Shown here in pieces: positions 11,137 to 24,379 of a stretch of DNA of 64,000 bases. Within the stretch, counting starts at the first letter, position 1, and each line of letters begins with the position of its first letter. The translations under genes were made by a program, and so were the position numbers. The stretch comes from Erodium maritimum (Eukaryota > Streptophyta > Magnoliopsida > Geraniales > Geraniaceae): NCBI GenBank assembly GCA_963921825.1, contig OY997591.1, positions 31,393,825 to 31,457,824 on the forward strand, in the 5' to 3' direction. The notes under the pieces are model-generated. The model saw nothing but the letters and a program-made list of their open reading frames with translations, did no database searches and was not told the origin of the DNA.

Positions 11137-13520
11137 TCAAAACGTCTAACTAAAAAAAGAGAAGAGAAAGGGCCACGACCATTAATATTCTCTTTCAGCT
11201 TTGAGATCCTCTCTAGCTCTAACTCGTGTCCGTCGTTATGGTGTTTTTTGCTCCTTCTTTCGTTGTTGTTGCGTTTGCTACCGCCACGATGCTTGCTCCA
11301 GATTCCGCTGCTCCTACCAGTGGTCCTCTCCTCCCTCTCCCTTCCCCTCGCCCTGCTGTTGTGGTGGGGGAGAAGGCACGTCGTCGTCGTAAACCCAAGG
11401 CTACCGTGACTTCACCACCCCTTCACCACCCTACGACCCCTCTACCCCTGGGTCTGATCCCGACATGAGGCTTCTCCTTTGTTTCGGCACCTCTGGTATC
11501 GTCTCTTAAGCCGAAGAGGGGTCGGCCCTTGCGACAACCTAGGGTACCTTCTTCTCCAAGTAATGGCCTTTTGGCCTTACCACCCCCAAACCCTACTCCC
11601 TCTGCCCCTCAACCCCTCTCTGTTGGTTCCCCAATCGGCCATGACCTTGCTCTGGTTCCGATCCATCGAGACGAGAACCCTAGGGTTCCGCTGGCCAATT
11701 GTGTGTAAATAGGGAATTCTAGTGATGGGGTACGTATCGATACTATTATTTGGGACGCTAGGGTTCCGCCTATCATCGGGGTTACCCCAATCTTACCTAG
11801 GGTTTCACCCCTTCCGAAACCTGACCTGGTTCGGACTCCGACTCCCAAAATTACGTGGGCATAGGTGGTCATTCCTACATCTGATGAAGTGGGGATTCAA
11901 CCAAAGGAACCTTCCGCCATGCAGAGAGATATAGTGAAAGGAAAAACCCCTATGGAGGAGCTCCATAGAACGGCGTCTCTGGCTTTGGGACTAGGGCGGT
12001 GTCTTCCCAACTCGGCCAACCGCCCGATCATACCGGCGGCCCTGACTACTCCACCAGGGATGACCCGGGACCGAGCGACACACCTTCTTACAAAGAAATT
12101 CCCTTCGCCTAGGACCTCCAAGGAGGGTGAGCTTCAGGCGTCCCTAGAAGGTCTGCAGGACGGGCTTTCGTCTTGTTCTTTTGACGAGGAGGAGAAGATT
12201 GAGGTGGTGGTCCCAGCGTCCCGGGCAACAATGACAGCGGCACTATCTCGCCAGCAGTGGGGGCTGCTAGGTCGCCTGTGGTCACCAAAGCCCCCTCGAA
12301 AGGGCATGCTCCTCCGGGTCATTACCAATGCATGGGGTAAGGCTGCGGAAGGGCTAATGGTCAAGGACATAGGGTCGGGACTGTTCGGTTTCTATTTTCG
12401 GTCGTCGGAATCTAGGGTGTGGGTCCGACGTAACGAGTCATGGTGCTTCGATGGTCGGGTCCTACTGTTGGGGGATCTGGATCCTTGCGCTCGGGAGTTG
12501 CCCGCCTTGGATCGAGTGCAATTGTGGGTCCATGCTAGGGGACTACCGCCCCTGGTTCGGACAAGGGATATGGGTATCTCTATCGGGGATGCCATGGGAA
12601 TGTGTGTAAAGGTCTCATGTGACCAGTGGGGTATATGCTGGGGAGGGACTGTCAAGGTTCGATTCTGGCATCTTATGGAACGGCCCCTAAGGAAAGGGTT
12701 GGTGCTCTGATTCCCAGAGTTTCTAGACCCCTTCAGTGTGGAACTCACGTACTCAAAGCTTCCGAACTTCTGTTATAATTGTGGCCGGATAGGTCATATC
12801 CTGAAGGACTGTACATGAGCGGTTCAGGTTCCACAACGACTTGGATCTTTCATGCTGGAATACGACAAGGAGAAGCAGGTCAACCGGTATGCCATAAACT
12901 GGGGGGAAACGGCCAGCTTCCCTACACCCCCCCCCCCCGGGTTTTGTCCTGCCATGGTATCTGCAGCTGTCCAAAGCTCAGAGTTTGAGGGTTCGGCTAG
13001 TAGGGCTCCACCTCAGCCTCTGGTCTCTCGCTTAGTGATTATGTCACGACACTCCACCTAGGTTGTAGGAGCTCGTGTGGATGAGGGAGAAACGGGGGAA
13101 GTATTAGCTGGAGCGGCTGGCATGGGATTGGCCAGTGTGCTCTCAAAAGGCCAGCGATCGGGGATCCCCGGGATGATCAGGCTAGGGCGGGCAAGCAGCC
13201 CCGCTAGAAGGAATGAGTACTGGCACATGCATCTGGGACTACATCTGGGAGGGGTCCCTGTATGATGTGTTGCCTCCCCCATCACTTTTACTGTTGAGGT
13301 CCATCGAGATCTCTGGTCTTCTTGTCTCTCCGTTTATCTTCTTTCATTGCCCGTGTGGCATCAAAACACCGTCAGTGACGGTTATAGGACTAAAAGGATC
13401 AGAGAACCTATGTTCATTCTATATGACCCTGTCTCAGTGGTCGAGGAGCATGTTCCTCGATGCACTTTTATGTAGCTTGGATTATTAAATGGAACTGTTT
13501 ATTTCGCTCAAAAAAAAAAA
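11137..13520 (+). mobile_element. L1-type LINE unit A with ORF1 but no ORF2
   Basis: The unit opens with a 5' leader and carries an ORF1-like region at about 11865-12940. It then passes directly into a 3' UTR (GGGGTCCCTGTATGATGTG at about 13252) and ends in TTTCGCTC plus an 11-base A tail at 13510-13520. No endonuclease or reverse transcriptase is encoded, although a complete plant L1 has both in an ORF2 of several kilobases. The 3' UTR is shared with units B and C, which places all three in one family. A run of ten C is at about 12931. Confidence 0.75.
11865..12940 (+). pseudogene. LINE ORF1 relic: DUF4283-like domain and CCHC knuckle
   Basis: The frame reads a plant LINE ORF1 RNA-binding region (FYFRSSESRVWVRRNESWCFDGRVLLLGDLDP, then LDRVQLWVHARGLPPL). 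Next comes a zinc knuckle CYNCGRIGHILKDC at about 12768-12810, preceded by SKLPNF as is usual in this family. The frame holds TGA stops at 12708, between the two domains, and at 12817. It continues past them in the same frame, so the gene is dead by nonsense changes only in this part. The true start is unclear; no good ATG lies at 11865. ORF1 of L1 elements is a nucleic-acid chaperone of the LINE ribonucleoprotein. Confidence 0.75.
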
Positions 13521-13553
13521 GAACTCATGTTATAGATTGGAATAGAAATTATT

Positions 13554-14449
13554 GAACAAAAAGACACATCTCTCGCCTCTCTCTCTCTCTCTCTAAACCT
13601 TATAGAAGCTTGTCTACCGTAGCACCTAAAAGTCATGGTTATCGCCATGGTTTTTACCATGACCTATACCATGGTTATGCTTCTCTCCCCTACACATCCT
13701 CTCCATTGCACCATCACTAAGGATCCTACGAAGGTTTTTTTTTGCTAGTGTTTCATTCGAGCCGCCTCTAGCCCTTGCAACGTTGATATTCTTTCACCAC
13801 CAAGCAGCGTCTCCCGACCTGTTTCGTTCCCTCCTCTACAACTCCGGGGGTTTCCTCCTCTGAGGCCGTCGTCCCTCATGTTTCCACCGTCGTCTTTGAA
13901 GCCGTCGTCGTCCCTAGGTTCGTCGCCGCCTTTAATTTCGTTGCCATCTATGATGTCGTCGTCATCTCTAGAGTCATCTTTGAAGTCGCAGTCGCAGCCA
14001 ACACGCCCTTCTCCCTGGCCTCCATCGCCGCAACCATCTAGACCCCATTCATGGTTATGGATCAGCCTGATTGAGCGGGTCCTTTTTACTTAATTTGAGC
14101 TTGTCTTTGCAGGTTCAATGCGTAGTGAATAGAGAATCAGGGATTTTTCCAGGGAGGGAACCCCGATTCATGTATTGCCTCCCACTATTATTGTTGAGTT
14201 CCTTGGCCAATTTTCGGAGCAAGAATTCCAGTATCACCTTTTTAACCTCCGTCTTCCTTCCTTGCCTATACGACATCCCAGCTCCGTGTTAGCTGGCACA
14301 TCCAATACCATTAGGGACGGTTATAGTATGAAAAGAACTGCAACACCACTATGTCTTTTTTCTGTTCTTCGTGGTTAGGAATTTATTTCTGATTCACTCA
14401 TATGTATTTGAATTTAATATAAATGAATTGCACCTTTCGCTCAAAAAAA
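13554..14449 (+). mobile_element. Short LINE derivative, unit B
   Basis: About 0.9 kb. It has a 5' leader with a CT microsatellite (13577-13593), a proline/serine-rich segment, the family 3' UTR from about 14130 (TTGCCTCCCACTATTATTGTTGAG), and the end CTTTCGCTCAAAAAAAG. It aligns along its length with unit C. It lacks the whole DUF4283 and knuckle region of unit A, so it is an internally deleted derivative. No coding capacity is convincing. Confidence 0.65.
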
Positions 14450-15170
14450 GAAAGAAGAGAAAAAATAGTCACAAAAGACAGAGAGAGAAGAAAAACCCTA
14501 GAAAGCTCTACCGCCGTACGCAAAGTTATGGCTATGGCTATGGAAATTTTCATGGCTTATGTCATGGTTCTTCTTCTCTTCTCGATCCACCCTCTCCTCT
14601 GCACATCCCCTATGGGTCCTACGAGAGTTTTTTCTGGTAGGGTTCCTCTCAGGCCGCCACTAGCCACTGCGCCGTTGATTCTCCTCCACCACCAACGAAG
14701 CGTCTCCCGATCATGTTCGGTCCCTATCTGCAATTCCGATGGTTGTCGTCTAGCTCACCTCGGCGTCAATAAACCTTCAAGCCGCCTGAGGCTGCCGACG
14801 CCTCTACTGCCAACGCCGCCACTGAAGAACCTCTAAAGTCGACGCCGCCATCTCTGATACCGCCACTGGCGCGTCCTCCTCCCTGGCCTCCACCACTGCA
14901 CCCTCCTCGACCCCTCTCTCGATTCTGGCTAACCGAGTGGGCCTTTTTTTCTTCATATTTTTTCTTTGCAGGGTCAATGACTATTGCGCAGAGAATAATG
15001 CTGAACCGGTTGAGCATCAGGGACTTGGCCTAGTAGGGGTCCCTAGACGATGTGTTGCCTCCCACACTACTGCTGAAATCTTTGGCCATTACTATTGCGA
15101 CATTTTTCGGAGCAGAATTTCCAGTACCTCTTTCGCATTCCCCGTTTTCTTTTTTGGCCCTTATGGTATA

Positions 15171-16574
15171 TGATGTGAACGTAAAATACATCTATTTGAG
15201 ATGTTTTTAGCCCACATTCTTGAGCTTTTCATTCCCGGGATGGTGATCTTTGATGAGTATTTCTCTTGGTTTGTGCAGTTGATCAATCTCCAGAGGAATC
15301 GGGACATTCGGGACGGAATTGGAGCGAATTGGAGCAAAAATGCCAAAAGTCAGAATGATAAAGCCTCGCTCACCAAACGGCGGCCCAGTCCACGGCGGAC
15401 TGGTCCACCAGACCGCGAGCCAAGCCGCAGCGGTCTCGCCCACCACACCGTGAGCCAGTCCCTCTTGATGCTCTGACCTGCTAAAGCCTCGCCGACCAGA
15501 CCGAGGCCCAGGCCGCGACACTGCAACTGGGCCTTTTCCCAATTCTTTTCAGACTCGTTTTTTTCAACCCTATTCAAATCAAAAGTTAGGTTTAGAAGGG
15601 GGATCACGAAATTAAGAGGAGAACACGTTTTTAGGAGAGAAAAGAGCACACTTGGAGAAGGATTTTAGAGAAGATCAAAGGAGAGACATGATAACTACAT
15701 CGAAGGTTCTTTGTAGTTTGGATTACGATTGAATATTTGTATTGCTTTTAATGTTAATATGATTATCATTGTTTCAATCCATATTTTGTGTTCTCATTCC
15801 ATTGATATGAACTAAAAACCTATTGATATAGGGCTAGGGGAACAATGTGTTGAATTGATTTAGCTTGGTTCGGTTATACGTTCGTTAAACTAGTATTAGG
15901 ATTTTGACTAGCTAATTATGTTCGTATTTCTTTGTCGCCTTGATCATGTGATAATGGATTAAATCTTATTAACCAACAATTGAGAAATGAGGTTAGTAGG
16001 AGGAAAAAGAATTAGATAGCTCGGGTTTTAATCTAAGCCAGAATATGGTTAGCCTGACACGAGTGCAATAACTATAGGAGTAAAACCCAAAAGTTAGAGG
16101 AATTCATAGAATATAATGCTATATACCGCTCTACACCTAGATTAGAGATAATTAGGTGGACCGAGTATGTTACGTTCCTAATACGATCGAGAGATGGTTA
16201 GGACTATACTTAGAGAATTCTCGTTGCCCTTAGAATAATATTAGTTGCAAATGTATACAGAATCTCGTTAAGTAATTCATCACATTCGAACCCCGTTAAT
16301 GTCCTAGATCGTCTTTTATATCTGTTATACAAATTACTTGTGGCTTTGTGCTCATTTTCGGATCATTCACACTGCTTCTCACTACTTGTATGAAATTACC
16401 GTTCGCAAATCAAAATCAATCATTGTTATAGGAATAGCTTGAGTAACGAATTAATTAACTAAAGTGCTTGCTTAATTGCTCCCTTGGGTACGATATCTCG
16501 GACTAAACCCCGAATACTACTTGACAACCGATACACTTGTCGTGCCATTCTGAGAATTAATTCTCAGAGTGTCA
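15171..16574 (+). repeat. LTR1 of the Athila-like element
   Basis: 1404 bp. By eye it differs from LTR2 at only two sites, both within the first 100 bases. It starts at TGATGTGAACG and ends ...CAGAGTGTCA, with the tRNA-Asp primer site following at 16581-16598. Confidence 0.9.
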
Positions 16575-16700
16575 AGTTAATGGCGCCGTTGCCGGGGAGC
16601 AACTAAGGCAACTCTGATACGTTTGTAATTCGTGTTAAGACTATTCCATTTTGTGTGTGTGTGTGTATTTGTTTAATTGATTCATTGCATTATAACTTTT

Positions 16701-17897
16701 ATGGAGAATTGGTATTGTGATATTGTGTATGATGATTGTTGTGGAGCTTATGACCATTCTAACCATAATTGTGAGTACTTAAATTCAAATGCATATTGTC
16801 GATATTGGGAGGGCCCTTTCACTTTTGATCAAGGTTATCAAGTGGAACCACAAGAGTCTTCCTCCAAACTGGAGCAGATGATGCTAACCATGATGGCACA
16901 GATGAAGGAGGATAAAAAGGAGGTGATTGAGCTGTATAAAGCATATGTGCAAGACCAGAAGACAATGAACCGGAACATTGATTCCCAGTTCCAAAAGTTG
17001 GAAATTCAACTAGGTCAAATAGCCAATGCAATGAATCAAATAAATCATATTATACAAGTGGTGAATGAGAGAACTATACACGATCAAGCAATTCACATTG
17101 AGGAAGACCAGTCCGAGCACTTAGGTGATACAGCTGAACAAGAAACTCATTATCCAACCATGAGTTTAGAGGTAAGTGTGAAATGTGAGGTATCAAGTTC
17201 TTACTCATCTTGTACAATACCTATTCCATCTCCATGTAGTTTTGATGTTTTGAATTCTGTAGATGTAAATAATAATTGTATAATTGTAGAAAATAGTTCA
17301 CAAACTCTTTTTGAGCCGAATCCTTCCATAGTATCCATAGAGTCGGCTGAAAAATCTATAAGATATCCAAGGGATACTATGGAAGATGTTATCAAGAGAG
17401 GGGTTGTATTTGAATCTTCCATTGATTTTATTTTGGTAGACATCGAGCATGATGTCGATATTCCCTTTAGTACGGGAGATTCATTTTTGGATTCTAGTAA
17501 ATCAACTCTATATGTTCAACACGTCCAATTGATTTTTAAATTAAATGTTGAGCATAGAGTTGTTAATATTAAGCATGTATTTGCTGATACATTTGTTAGT
17601 CCCTATCACCCGTTTGTGAATTGTTACTCAATTGTGGTAAATGCTCTTGACCCTTGTGGTCGTGAGACTTTTCCACCTCATGGGATTCATATCCCTATCG
17701 AGTTTTGCCAGGATGAGTCAAATCATAATTATTCTGTTCAGGCGAGCTTGATGAGATTAGCCTTGAGTTTGGAACTTGTGCAAAACTCAAGAAAATGGAT
17801 TTTGTACTACACTGTGTGTCTTCTCCTAGTTTTTCACTCACATTTAAAGAGAATGGCGCAATGGAAGTATGAGATTTGTGGGAGTCCCCCTGATTGA
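16701..17897 (+). CDS. Gag-like ORF of the Athila-like element, copy 1
   Basis: The frame has 398 codons from the ATG at 16701. The N-terminal part is rich in Cys and His (CCGAYDHSNHNCEY, near residues 13-26), reminiscent of the CXXCXXXHXXXXC region of Athila-type gag. A strongly helical segment follows (KLEQMMLTMMAQMKEDKKEV to QKLEIQLGQIANAMNQI, about residues 53-115). The QLGQIA motif is common in Athila/Tat gag C-termini. The remaining 280 residues are not recognised and are not pol. The frame is open and identical in both internal copies. Retention of an open frame in an element without pol could mean a packaging role, but recent duplication also explains the identity. Confidence 0.7.
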   Translation: MENWYCDIVYDDCCGAYDHSNHNCEYLNSNAYCRYWEGPFTFDQGYQVEPQESSSKLEQMMLTMMAQMKEDKKEVIELYKAYVQDQKTMNRNIDSQFQKLEIQLGQIANAMNQINHIIQVVNERTIHDQAIHIEEDQSEHLGDTAEQETHYPTMSLEVSVKCEVSSSYSSCTIPIPSPCSFDVLNSVDVNNNCIIVENSSQTLFEPNPSIVSIESAEKSIRYPRDTMEDVIKRGVVFESSIDFILVDIEHDVDIPFSTGDSFLDSSKSTLYVQHVQLIFKLNVEHRVVNIKHVFADTFVSPYHPFVNCYSIVVNALDPCGRETFPPHGIHIPIEFCQDESNHNYSVQASLMRLALSLELVQNSRKWILYYTVCLLLVFHSHLKRMAQWKYEICGSPPD

Positions 17898-19774
17898 GCC
17901 TTCTACTCGTTGAGCTAACGACGTTAAACAAATGCGCTTGTTGGGAGGCACCCCAACTATGGATTGGAGAGCATATGGACACTGATCACACGCGAGGCGC
18001 CAGGCTCCTACGAGCATGATCGGGCGAGGAGTTCTCCATCCATATATGCACCACAGGATCCCCCAGTCAGTGGCGTACCACACAACGGTTCTTCGAGGGG
18101 CAGTTTTCTTACCCTCTTTCTTATTATTGTTTTTTTTCGCTATTTTACTCCTATATGTCATCTACTGGGTGCAGAGCACCCGAATTTCTATGCCGATAGT
18201 ATAAACATATAGGATTGTATGGTGGTTGAATCTATGCTAACTGACAAGTGTGGGGTAACATGTTATGAATATTTGTTGTGGGATACATGTGGTCATTTGT
18301 GTTAGAGTCGCAATGGGGACAGTGTTGTGGTTTAAAGTGTGGGGTGGGGTGCTTGCATTTCATTTCACACTTTTGGTCTGCATATTGTGCTGCATTGAAA
18401 AAAAAATCAAAAAAATCAAAAAAAATATTTTCTGGTGATATGATTGAGTAAGAGAGTGCTGGATCTTAAGACTTCGATGATTGAACTGTTACACATGCCA
18501 ATTTCTTACTCTGTTCAAATAATACGTGGATTAGCATGAATCAATTGAGTAGAGTAACCACATGCATTAAGATCGCTCTTTTGCTTGCACTTTGACTGTT
18601 TACTTGATTAGTCGTTGCTTCTTTTGATTCCTATACATTGTAAGCTGAGTCTAGAACTACTTGTGTATCTCATTTGAGGCGAAATAGAGTGAGGAACATG
18701 GTTAAATTGAGCAAATGATTTTAGGCCATCCTTGGAACGTTTGAGCCAAATCTCGAACCTTACATTATTTTCTTAGTCACCCATTTTGAGCCTATGGCCT
18801 TTCGTTTCTAACCATTACATTACAAACCTATGTGCCCATCATTTTTTGTATATCCTCATGTTATTTTTGAACCCATATTTCGTGTCTTATGTGCTTCATG
18901 AGAAGGGGAGTTGATATTTATTTGTGAGTTGAATGATTACAAGGAAAATGATGTCTAGATGGTAATGTGCCATTTGGTTTGTGGAAAAAAAAAGAGAAAA
19001 GAAAAAGAAAATAAGATAGAAATCTCTCTTGTACCCAAGAAATTTAATGGGTAAGAAAAAGAAAAAAAAAATCAAGAGAAGAGAAACGAAAAGGTGAAGT
19101 AAAAGGGGCAAAAGAAAGAAAAAAAATTAGCCCAACACATAGACTTAAAAAGAGTGTCTAAGAAATGGTTTGGTAGAGACTTAAGGTGAAAGTAAGCGGG
19201 ATGTGTGAAAAATGGTTAGGGGTGTGAGATGAAGCATGTTTGACACGTTTTATTTTATGAGATTCGTGTTTTAAATCCTTGTCATGCCCTTTTCCTAGCC
19301 ATATATTACAAGCCGAATATAAGCCCTTTTTGATTCTTGATTGTCATGATTCCTCACGATTAGTGGAGATGGGATTAACTAGTAGCATATGAATCTCTAA
19401 GATCCGTGTAGTGGGGAAAATAGGAAGCACGCTGGTAAAGTGAACGAGGGTGTGCTAGTTAGGAGGGTCGATCTTTAATGTGAGTAGCAGCTTGCTTATC
19501 TGCATTCATCGGTTTATGTGTTTTCTTGAACTTTGTTCGATTTTGTAGTATGTTAATTCTGAGAAAGCTCTTATGATCAACAAGCACACTTCAACTCAGT
19601 CATCACCAATTTTTCGTAACCTTTTTGCATGCTGCATCTTTATTTTTCCATGCTTGAATAAAGGAGGCCCGGATTCCTCCTATCGAGGTGAACCTCGGGG
19701 TTTAACCGGGTCATATCTTACTGTTTTAAGTAGTTTTGTTTTCTCGGGGCGAGAAAAGATTAAGTGTGGGGTGT
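17898..19774 (+). other. Long untranslated 3' internal region of copy 1
   Basis: About 1.9 kb without a convincing frame. It holds AAAGTGTGGGGTGGGG at about 18338, a run of A-rich words near 18398-18427, and a purine-rich AAAAGAGAAAAG tract near 18980-19130. The polypurine tract comes just before LTR2. A long non-coding stretch before the 3' LTR is usual in Athila elements. Confidence 0.6.
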
Positions 19775-21178
19775 TGATGTGAACGTAAAATACATCTATT
19801 TGAGATGTTTTTAGCCCACATTCTTGAGCTTTTCAATCCCGGGATGGTGATCTTTGATGAGTATTACTCTTGGTTTGTGCAGTTGATCAATCTCCAGAGG
19901 AATCGGGACATTCGGGACGGAATTGGAGCGAATTGGAGCAAAAATGCCAAAAGTCAGAATGATAAAGCCTCGCTCACCAAACGGCGGCCCAGTCCACGGC
20001 GGACTGGTCCACCAGACCGCGAGCCAAGCCGCAGCGGTCTCGCCCACCACACCGTGAGCCAGTCCCTCTTGATGCTCTGACCTGCTAAAGCCTCGCCGAC
20101 CAGACCGAGGCCCAGGCCGCGACACTGCAACTGGGCCTTTTCCCAATTCTTTTCAGACTCGTTTTTTTCAACCCTATTCAAATCAAAAGTTAGGTTTAGA
20201 AGGGGGATCACGAAATTAAGAGGAGAACACGTTTTTAGGAGAGAAAAGAGCACACTTGGAGAAGGATTTTAGAGAAGATCAAAGGAGAGACATGATAACT
20301 ACATCGAAGGTTCTTTGTAGTTTGGATTACGATTGAATATTTGTATTGCTTTTAATGTTAATATGATTATCATTGTTTCAATCCATATTTTGTGTTCTCA
20401 TTCCATTGATATGAACTAAAAACCTATTGATATAGGGCTAGGGGAACAATGTGTTGAATTGATTTAGCTTGGTTCGGTTATACGTTCGTTAAACTAGTAT
20501 TAGGATTTTGACTAGCTAATTATGTTCGTATTTCTTTGTCGCCTTGATCATGTGATAATGGATTAAATCTTATTAACCAACAATTGAGAAATGAGGTTAG
20601 TAGGAGGAAAAAGAATTAGATAGCTCGGGTTTTAATCTAAGCCAGAATATGGTTAGCCTGACACGAGTGCAATAACTATAGGAGTAAAACCCAAAAGTTA
20701 GAGGAATTCATAGAATATAATGCTATATACCGCTCTACACCTAGATTAGAGATAATTAGGTGGACCGAGTATGTTACGTTCCTAATACGATCGAGAGATG
20801 GTTAGGACTATACTTAGAGAATTCTCGTTGCCCTTAGAATAATATTAGTTGCAAATGTATACAGAATCTCGTTAAGTAATTCATCACATTCGAACCCCGT
20901 TAATGTCCTAGATCGTCTTTTATATCTGTTATACAAATTACTTGTGGCTTTGTGCTCATTTTCGGATCATTCACACTGCTTCTCACTACTTGTATGAAAT
21001 TACCGTTCGCAAATCAAAATCAATCATTGTTATAGGAATAGCTTGAGTAACGAATTAATTAACTAAAGTGCTTGCTTAATTGCTCCCTTGGGTACGATAT
21101 CTCGGACTAAACCCCGAATACTACTTGACAACCGATACACTTGTCGTGCCATTCTGAGAATTAATTCTCAGAGTGTCA
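19775..21178 (+). repeat. LTR2, chimeric middle LTR
   Basis: 1404 bp. Near its start it carries the two variants of LTR3 (CAATCCCGGG and GAGTATTACTC). From position 19895 on it matches LTR1 and not LTR3. It serves as the 3' LTR of the first unit and the 5' LTR of the second. Confidence 0.9.
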
Positions 21179-21304
21179 AGTTAATGGCGCCGTTGCCGGG
21201 GAGCAACTAAGGCAACTCTGATACGTTTGTAATTCGTGTTAAGACTATTCCATTTTGTGTGTGTGTGTGTATTTGTTTAATTGATTCATTGCATTATAAC
21301 TTTT

Positions 21305-22501
21305 ATGGAGAATTGGTATTGTGATATTGTGTATGATGATTGTTGTGGAGCTTATGACCATTCTAACCATAATTGTGAGTACTTAAATTCAAATGCATAT
21401 TGTCGATATTGGGAGGGCCCTTTCACTTTTGATCAAGGTTATCAAGTGGAACCACAAGAGTCTTCCTCCAAACTGGAGCAGATGATGCTAACCATGATGG
21501 CACAGATGAAGGAGGATAAAAAGGAGGTGATTGAGCTGTATAAAGCATATGTGCAAGACCAGAAGACAATGAACCGGAACATTGATTCCCAGTTCCAAAA
21601 GTTGGAAATTCAACTAGGTCAAATAGCCAATGCAATGAATCAAATAAATCATATTATACAAGTGGTGAATGAGAGAACTATACACGATCAAGCAATTCAC
21701 ATTGAGGAAGACCAGTCCGAGCACTTAGGTGATACAGCTGAACAAGAAACTCATTATCCAACCATGAGTTTAGAGGTAAGTGTGAAATGTGAGGTATCAA
21801 GTTCTTACTCATCTTGTACAATACCTATTCCATCTCCATGTAGTTTTGATGTTTTGAATTCTGTAGATGTAAATAATAATTGTATAATTGTAGAAAATAG
21901 TTCACAAACTCTTTTTGAGCCGAATCCTTCCATAGTATCCATAGAGTCGGCTGAAAAATCTATAAGATATCCAAGGGATACTATGGAAGATGTTATCAAG
22001 AGAGGGGTTGTATTTGAATCTTCCATTGATTTTATTTTGGTAGACATCGAGCATGATGTCGATATTCCCTTTAGTACGGGAGATTCATTTTTGGATTCTA
22101 GTAAATCAACTCTATATGTTCAACACGTCCAATTGATTTTTAAATTAAATGTTGAGCATAGAGTTGTTAATATTAAGCATGTATTTGCTGATACATTTGT
22201 TAGTCCCTATCACCCGTTTGTGAATTGTTACTCAATTGTGGTAAATGCTCTTGACCCTTGTGGTCGTGAGACTTTTCCACCTCATGGGATTCATATCCCT
22301 ATCGAGTTTTGCCAGGATGAGTCAAATCATAATTATTCTGTTCAGGCGAGCTTGATGAGATTAGCCTTGAGTTTGGAACTTGTGCAAAACTCAAGAAAAT
22401 GGATTTTGTACTACACTGTGTGTCTTCTCCTAGTTTTTCACTCACATTTAAAGAGAATGGCGCAATGGAAGTATGAGATTTGTGGGAGTCCCCCTGATTG
22501 A
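21305..22501 (+). CDS. Gag-like ORF of the Athila-like element, copy 2
   Basis: Identical in protein sequence to the frame at 16701-17897, offset by 4604 bp, with the same upstream primer site and spacing. See that entry for motifs. The identity reflects the recent unit duplication. Confidence 0.7.
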   Translation: MENWYCDIVYDDCCGAYDHSNHNCEYLNSNAYCRYWEGPFTFDQGYQVEPQESSSKLEQMMLTMMAQMKEDKKEVIELYKAYVQDQKTMNRNIDSQFQKLEIQLGQIANAMNQINHIIQVVNERTIHDQAIHIEEDQSEHLGDTAEQETHYPTMSLEVSVKCEVSSSYSSCTIPIPSPCSFDVLNSVDVNNNCIIVENSSQTLFEPNPSIVSIESAEKSIRYPRDTMEDVIKRGVVFESSIDFILVDIEHDVDIPFSTGDSFLDSSKSTLYVQHVQLIFKLNVEHRVVNIKHVFADTFVSPYHPFVNCYSIVVNALDPCGRETFPPHGIHIPIEFCQDESNHNYSVQASLMRLALSLELVQNSRKWILYYTVCLLLVFHSHLKRMAQWKYEICGSPPD

Positions 22502-24379
22502 GCCTTCTACTCGTTGAGCTAACGACGTTAAACAAATGCGCTTGTTGGGAGGCACCCCAACTATGGATTGGAGAGCATATGGACACTGATCACACGCGAG
22601 GCGTCAGGCTCCTACGAGCATGATCGGGCGAGGAGTTCTCCATCCATATATGCACCACAGGATCCCCCAGTCAGTGGCGTACCACACAACGGTTCTTCGA
22701 GGGGCAGTTTTCTTACCCTCTTTCTTATTATTGTTTTTTTTCGCTATTTTACTCCTATATGTCATCTGCTGGGTGCAGAGCACCCGAATTTCTATGCCGA
22801 TAGTATAAACATATAGGATTGTATGGTGGTTGAATCTATGCTAACTGACAAGTGTGGGGTAACATGTTATGAATATTTGTAGTGGGATACATGTGGTCAT
22901 TTGTGTTAGAGTCGCAATGGGGACAGTGTTGTGGTTTAAAGTGTGGGGTGGGGTGCTTGCATTTCATTTCACACTTTTGGTCTGCATATTGTGCTGCATT
23001 GAAAAAAAAATCAAAAAAATCAAAAAAAATATTTTCTGGTGATATGATTGAGTAAGAGAGTGCTGGATCTTAAGACTTCGATGATTGAACTGTTACACAT
23101 GCCAATTTCTTACTCTGTTCAAATAATACGTGGATTAGCATGAATCAATTGAGTAGAGTAACCACATGCATTAAGATCGCTCTTTTGCTTGCACTTTGAC
23201 TGTTTACTTGATTAGTCGTTGCTTCTTTTGATTCCTATACATTGTAAGCTGAGTCTAGAACTACTTGTGTATCTCATTTGAGGCGAAATAGAGTGAGGAA
23301 CATGGTTAAATTGAGCAAATGATTTTAGGCCATCCTTGGAACGTTTGAGCCAAATCTCGAACCTTACATTATTTTCTTAGTCACCCATTTTGAGCCTATG
23401 GCCTTTCGTTTCTAACCATTACATTACAAACCTATGTGCCCATCATTTTTTGTATATCCTCATGTTATTTTTGAACCCATATTTCGTGTCTTATGTGCTT
23501 CATGAGAAGGGGAGTTGATATTTATTTGTGAGTTGAATGATTACAAGGAAAATGATGTCTAGATGGTAATGTGCCATTTGGTTTGTGGAAAAAAAAAGAG
23601 AAAAGAAAAAGAAAATAAGATAGAAATCTCTCTTGTACCCAAGAAATTTAATGGGTAAGAAAAAGAAAAAAAAAAATCAAGAGAAGAGAAACGAAAAGGT
23701 GAAGTAAAAGGGGCAAAAGAAAGAAAAAAAATTAGCCCAACACATAGACTTAAAAAGAGTGTCTAAGAAATGGTTTGGTAGAGACTTAAGGTGAAAGTAA
23801 GCGGGATGTGTGAAAAATGGTTAGGGGTGTGAGATGAAGCATGTTTGACACGTTTTATTTTATGAGATTCGTGTTTTAAATCCTTGTCATGCCCTTTTCC
23901 TAGCCATATATTACAAGCCGAATATAAGCCCTTTTTGATTCTTGATTGTCATGATTCCTCACGATTAGTGGAGATGGGATTAACTAGTAGCATATGAATC
24001 TCTAAGATCCGTGTAGTGGGGAAAATAGGAAGCACGCTGGTAAAGTGAACGAGGGTGTGCTAGTTAGGAGGGTCGATCTTTAATGTGAGTAGCAGCTTGC
24101 TTATCTGCATTCATCGGTTTATGTGTTTTCTTGAACTTTGTTCGATTTTGTAGTATGTTAATTCTGAGAAAGCTCTTATGATCAACAAGCACACTTCAAC
24201 TCAGTCATCACCAATTTTTCGTAACCTTTTTGCATGCTGCATCTTTATTTTTCCATGCTTGAATAAAGGAGGCCCGGATTCCTCCTATCGAGGTGAACCT
24301 CGGGGTTTAACCGGGTCATATCTTACTGTTTTAAGTAGTTTTGTTTTCTCGGGGCGAGAAAAGATTAAGTGTGGGGTGT
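22502..24379 (+). other. Long untranslated 3' internal region of copy 2
   Basis: Copy of 17898-19774. By eye it differs at about three substitutions and one extra A in a homopolymer near 23660. No additional feature is seen. Confidence 0.6.
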
